This document shows positions 60,490-64,000 of a DNA stretch of 64,000 nt, one piece after another. Each line of letters starts with the position of its first letter. Position 1 is the stretch's first letter. The translations under genes were made by a program, and so were the position numbers. This stretch comes from Climacium dendroides (lineage: Eukaryota > Streptophyta > Bryopsida > Hypnales > Climaciaceae), in the NCBI GenBank assembly GCA_950106755.1, contig OX467082.1, positions 20,894,001 to 20,958,000 of the forward strand, written 5' to 3'. Under the pieces are notes generated by a model, which was not told the origin of the DNA, searched no databases, and saw only the letters and a list, made by a program, of their open reading frames with translations.

Positions 60490-61036
60490 TTTAGTGCTAA
60501 AACTGAATTTGGGGAGGTGAAACTTCTTGAAATGTTTTTTTGAAAATTGAAAGATAAATGAAATTGGCATTTAACCTAAGTTGTTTCATAATTTTTGGAG
60601 TTTTGTGGAATTAGTTATGAATTTTTGAAGCTAAAATGACATTGGTCTCTTAAATCGCCCACCTCTTCAAATGTACACGATTTATACATAGTTGGTTCAA
60701 CAAAAATACAACGTGTACAAACAATGTGCATTTGAGGGAGGTGGCCAATTGTAGAGCACTCCTGGGTTAAAAGCGCCAAAAGGCAAGTTTCTGCATAAAA
60801 TTAGTGTGCAACGAAGATTCCTTTGTTCAAGAATGGGATGAATGTTTAGATTTTCATCCATCCCTTCGGGGCATCAGCACGAACTCCGAGTCCTCTGTAG
60901 TTTGCTCTCCTCGCACAAGGCCGTCGAGGACGCGAGAAACCATCTTTGGAAGAAGTGGACTAAAGCTTACAAACACTTTGCTTCTCATGTCTGCGTAGCA
61001 AGAGTTGAGCATTTCGCAGGATTGAGTTTGCTTACC
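60490..61036 (+). promoter_or_regulatory. Upstream region of V-ATPase subunit F
   Basis: The repeat array ends at 60489. About 300 bp later the base composition rises and the sequence becomes leader-like. The start codon follows at 61037. Short open frames in the leader (for example an ATG at 60842) overlap the coding start in another frame; they might act as upstream ORFs, but nothing shows that they are translated. Confidence 0.4.
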
Positions 61037-63279
61037 ATGGCAGGAGCTTCTGCGGCGCAAGTGCCATCATCGCGGGGCTCTTCGCTCATCGCCATAATTG
61101 CAGATGAGGTATGTGTGCGTCCTTCCTTCCCAGCTTCAATCCCTTTCTCTCTGCCTCTCCTGTTCGTCATTGGGGTGCTCTTATTTTACCCTCGAATTTG
61201 TAAGATTTTGGGATGCGTTGGCTGCGACTAGGGTTTCTTGAGTTTGGAGTGGTAGCGTGTAGATCAGTGGAAGACAAGTTTCGATTACTTTGCGATCTGT
61301 AAACGTGGATCGATGTGGGAGAGCTGCAGGGTTTTAGCATCAGTTTTGGGGTTTGAGGTGTGTGTGGAAGAATTAGGGTTTCGTGGATCTGAGTTTAGAA
61401 TTTTGGCTTCGATCAGTGTTGTGCTGTATCTTTAGTTGCATACTCAACAACGCGCCGGTGATGCTCTTAGGTTGCATACTCGCCTCATGAGGTTTGCATT
61501 TAGCAGGGGAGAGACGGACGATTTGCATTTACTTGAGCGATTGGTTTCAGGTTTCCAAGGTCACGGTTTAATTGATATAAGGTTGAGGATACTATTTGCA
61601 TCACTTCAAGCATTCTAACATATGTAGGATTGTGATTTTTGGGAGATCAGTATAGTGCAATCGAGAGATCACTATGGGTAGACTAGACAGAACTGTTACG
61701 AGCAGATTTTTTTCTCTATGCTTGAATTTCTTATGATGAACCTTCAATGTGGGAAGTTGTAGATAACTATGAGTGAGAGTAGACAACTGTAATTTACATT
61801 CAAAGATCAGGGACCATAGACATGTAGCCAAGTTATGCTTACACGACTTGCTATTAGGCCCAGTTACTTACGTATAGACGAGCTGTTGTTGGTATCAGGG
61901 ATCACTATAGGAGACGGGATCAGGTCTTTAAGCGTTTTTTAGTATGTTTAGTATCCACTTCCTTAAAGGAATAATATATTTGCTGGTTAAGGTTTAGTCT
62001 TCTAGACGTGCAGGGTTTGAAATTGATAACGTTGTAAGCACTCAGAATCAGCCGGAATCATGTTTAAGGGAATCTTGAGGATAGCACCTCTAATATTCAA
62101 CTATAGTTCTCTTTGTTTTCAAGATATGCATGTATCATACTAAGTTTTGTATTTCAAATCAATTTGAGTGTGCTCTTTTTGCATCGGAAAGTTTGTTAGT
62201 ATTTTTTCCAGTGGTTGTCTTTGAGATTGTCCGTTGCCTTGAGGAAGACAATAGCTCATGATTAGTCATTTGTACAAGTGCACGTCTTGATGCCCATGAA
62301 TGAAAGATCCTCAAATCTAAGTTTGGGCTGCCCTACAGGACCTAAACTGTCGTTTAAGGGTGAAATCAGTAGATGCCAAGTTTTTCCCACGTTGAAATTG
62401 GTGATTGGCTTGACTTATTTCCTCCACCTATATTTCTTCTGGTCCTCTTCTTCCCAAGTTTTTGGGTGCCACATCTGAGATCTATTGCAGCAGAAACCCC
62501 TGTTAATTGAAGTATAGTTCAGATGGGGATCTCTATGATGGAGCAGCATTTGTTGACCAGATTTTAAAGTGCATCGGGATGGTGGTGTTGACAGGATACA
62601 GTGACAGGTTTTTTGCTAGCAGGAGTCGGCAATGTGGATCTACGACGCAAAACCAATTATCTAGTTGTGGACAATAGTAAGTGCTATTCTATTTTTTACA
62701 AACTAATTCTGCATTCGAAGGTACTCTTCTGTTCAATATGTCAGAGACCAGTCGCTTTTACGTTGATGTGGTAGAGGATTATTTAATCATGACTTACTTT
62801 TCAATTATCATCGACTTACAGAGACTACGGTCAAGCAAATCGAGGACTCGTTTAAGGAATTCACAACTCGCGAAGATATTGCGATCGTTCTCATAAGTCA
62901 ATACGTGGGTTTCCTCTCTGCCTTATCTTGATCAGTTTTTCTGTCCAATTTACTAGTGTTTTTTCCTTGGAAATCATGATCTGGCTGGTCTGGAGTCATT
63001 ATTTTATACCAGATGCGATGCTTCGTACCTCTAAAATTTCATTGTAGACGTACTTTGCTCGTATCAACGCAGCTTTTCGTTTACGACATGTAACTCTACT
63101 CTGTTTTGCAGATTGCCAACATGGTCCGCTTCATGATTGACAGTTACTCGAAACCACTTCCAGCGATTCTTGAAATCCCATCCAAAGACCACCCTTATGA
63201 CCCAAATCAGGATTCTATTTTGTCACGAGTGAAGCACATGTTCTCAAGCGATCTTTCTGGTCCTTCTGACCGCAAATGA
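61037..63279 (+). CDS. VHA-F: V-type proton ATPase subunit F
   Basis: Subunit F is part of the central rotor stalk of the V1 sector, which couples ATP hydrolysis to proton pumping into the vacuole and endomembranes. Exons: 61037-61108, 62595-62676, 62822-62904 and 63112-63279. All junctions are GT...AG and phases agree, giving 134 residues, against 128-130 usual in plants. Conserved blocks in order: SSLIAIIADE (15-24), DTV(T)GFLLAGVGNVDLRRKTNYL (25-46), TTVKQIEDSFKEFTTREDIAI (53-73), VLISQYIANMVRF, then the near-invariant PAILEIPSKDHPYDP and SILSRVKHMF. The tail SSDLSGPSDRK is a little longer than usual and accounts for the length. The ATG lies in ACCATGG. Intron 1 is about 1.5 kb. The gene looks intact; it is bordered upstream by the Helitron-like array. 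Confidence 0.95.
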
Positions 63280-64000
63280 GTTTATGTTTTAGAGCTTCTG
63301 CATGATCTGTTGGTCTGTATAATATGTCTTTTTTCCGTTGGTGGTTGGTGGTGTCGTGGTACAATAATAGAATCTTATGTCGGCGAGTGATTCGCACCAT
63401 CATCTCAACTGCTTTCTCCAGCTGGGACAATTGCTCCTTTTCATAGTTGGCATTTGTACGATAATCCAGTAGACCTGTTTAGATGGAAAGCATTTTAGCT
63501 TTGATGGAAGTTGGAAGAGAAGAGGCTTTATTGAAAACGACCGTTTTACAATTAGCATGTTCAATTTTTGAATCTTCTCACATCTTGCCATAGTGGTTCA
63601 TGTGGCTCTCTTGTTCAGATGTTTTTAAATTGGATTTTACTTTTATCGGCACTGCCCCCTGGGATATATTCATGGAGGCTTTGCGGGAAGGCTGCATTTG
63701 GTGCTTTCGTGCTTTGGAGGGGTAATACAAAAGTATGTACACTATAAAAGCGAGTTAATGTAAATTGATCTACACTAACAACCACTGCAGTAGTGCCGGT
63801 AGCCTATCTTGTAGGTCATTTGATTGTTATACGATCAGAGATGACCATGAGGGCCGGTTGCCATTGGGCTTCTGGACCTCCTGGTTCTGGTCCAGGTGCT
63901 CTCCATTGAGCCCCGGTCTCCCCTCAGGTCGGACGTCCGACGTCCAGCCTCCAGCCCTTGGAAATCGGCTTTGCAGAGCTGGAGACCCTGGCTAGGAGGT
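63280..64000. other. 3' flank of VHA-F and unassigned right edge
   Basis: Presumably holds the 3' untranslated region of VHA-F. From about 63780 the composition becomes GC-rich (GGTCGGACGTCCGACGTCC near 63933), and a plus-strand frame is open to 63995. No family is recognisable. It may be the beginning of another gene or a repeat cut by the window edge. Confidence 0.35.

Noticed and set aside
1..64000. tRNA, rRNA and known small RNA genes
   Set aside because: No GTTCRANNC T-arm with a matching acceptor stem and no rRNA-like block was noticed by eye; a covariance-model scan would be needed to exclude them.

Overview
The window is nuclear DNA from a land plant. Evidence: spliced genes with GT...AG introns; a remorin, a plant-specific family; plant-type V-ATPase subunit F; a class 3 lipase of the At4g10955 type; and plant-type DNA transposons. 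The background is very AT-rich, with GC-richer gene islands. The decayed hAT transposase reads like copies I associate with bryophytes and other seed-free plants, so I lean towards that kind of host. The species cannot be fixed from the sequence.

Layout. 1-21 kb holds no recognisable intact gene. It contains a 36-bp minisatellite, several small inverted-repeat DNA transposons (MITEs), a 1.2-kb terminal-inverted-repeat element with a long internal hairpin, and a 5-kb block of degenerate sequence (10.6-15.6 kb) that may be a decayed repeat-protein gene. 21.3-23.4 kb is a decayed hAT transposase gene. 24-35 kb is again repeats and MITEs. 37.4-43.6 kb (+) is an eight-exon remorin gene of about 793 codons. 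45.2-46.4 kb (-) is a single-exon lipase, convergent with the remorin. 47.4-57.2 kb is a dense nest of elements with TTAA target duplications and CCCCTAAAGGACC-type ends (piggyBac-like signature). 58.1-60.5 kb is a three-unit head-to-tail array of Helitron-like elements. 61.0-63.3 kb (+) is the complete four-exon gene for V-ATPase subunit F.

The three intact genes are unrelated housekeeping or membrane genes (plasma-membrane scaffold, lipid hydrolysis, vacuolar proton pump). They do not form a functional cluster.

The most unusual content is the transposon stratigraphy. Natural empty sites within the window support TTAA duplication for two elements and A|T insertion without duplication for the Helitron-like array. 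Elements are nested at least four deep. Exon coordinates come from reading frames, splice consensus and family conservation, without transcript evidence.
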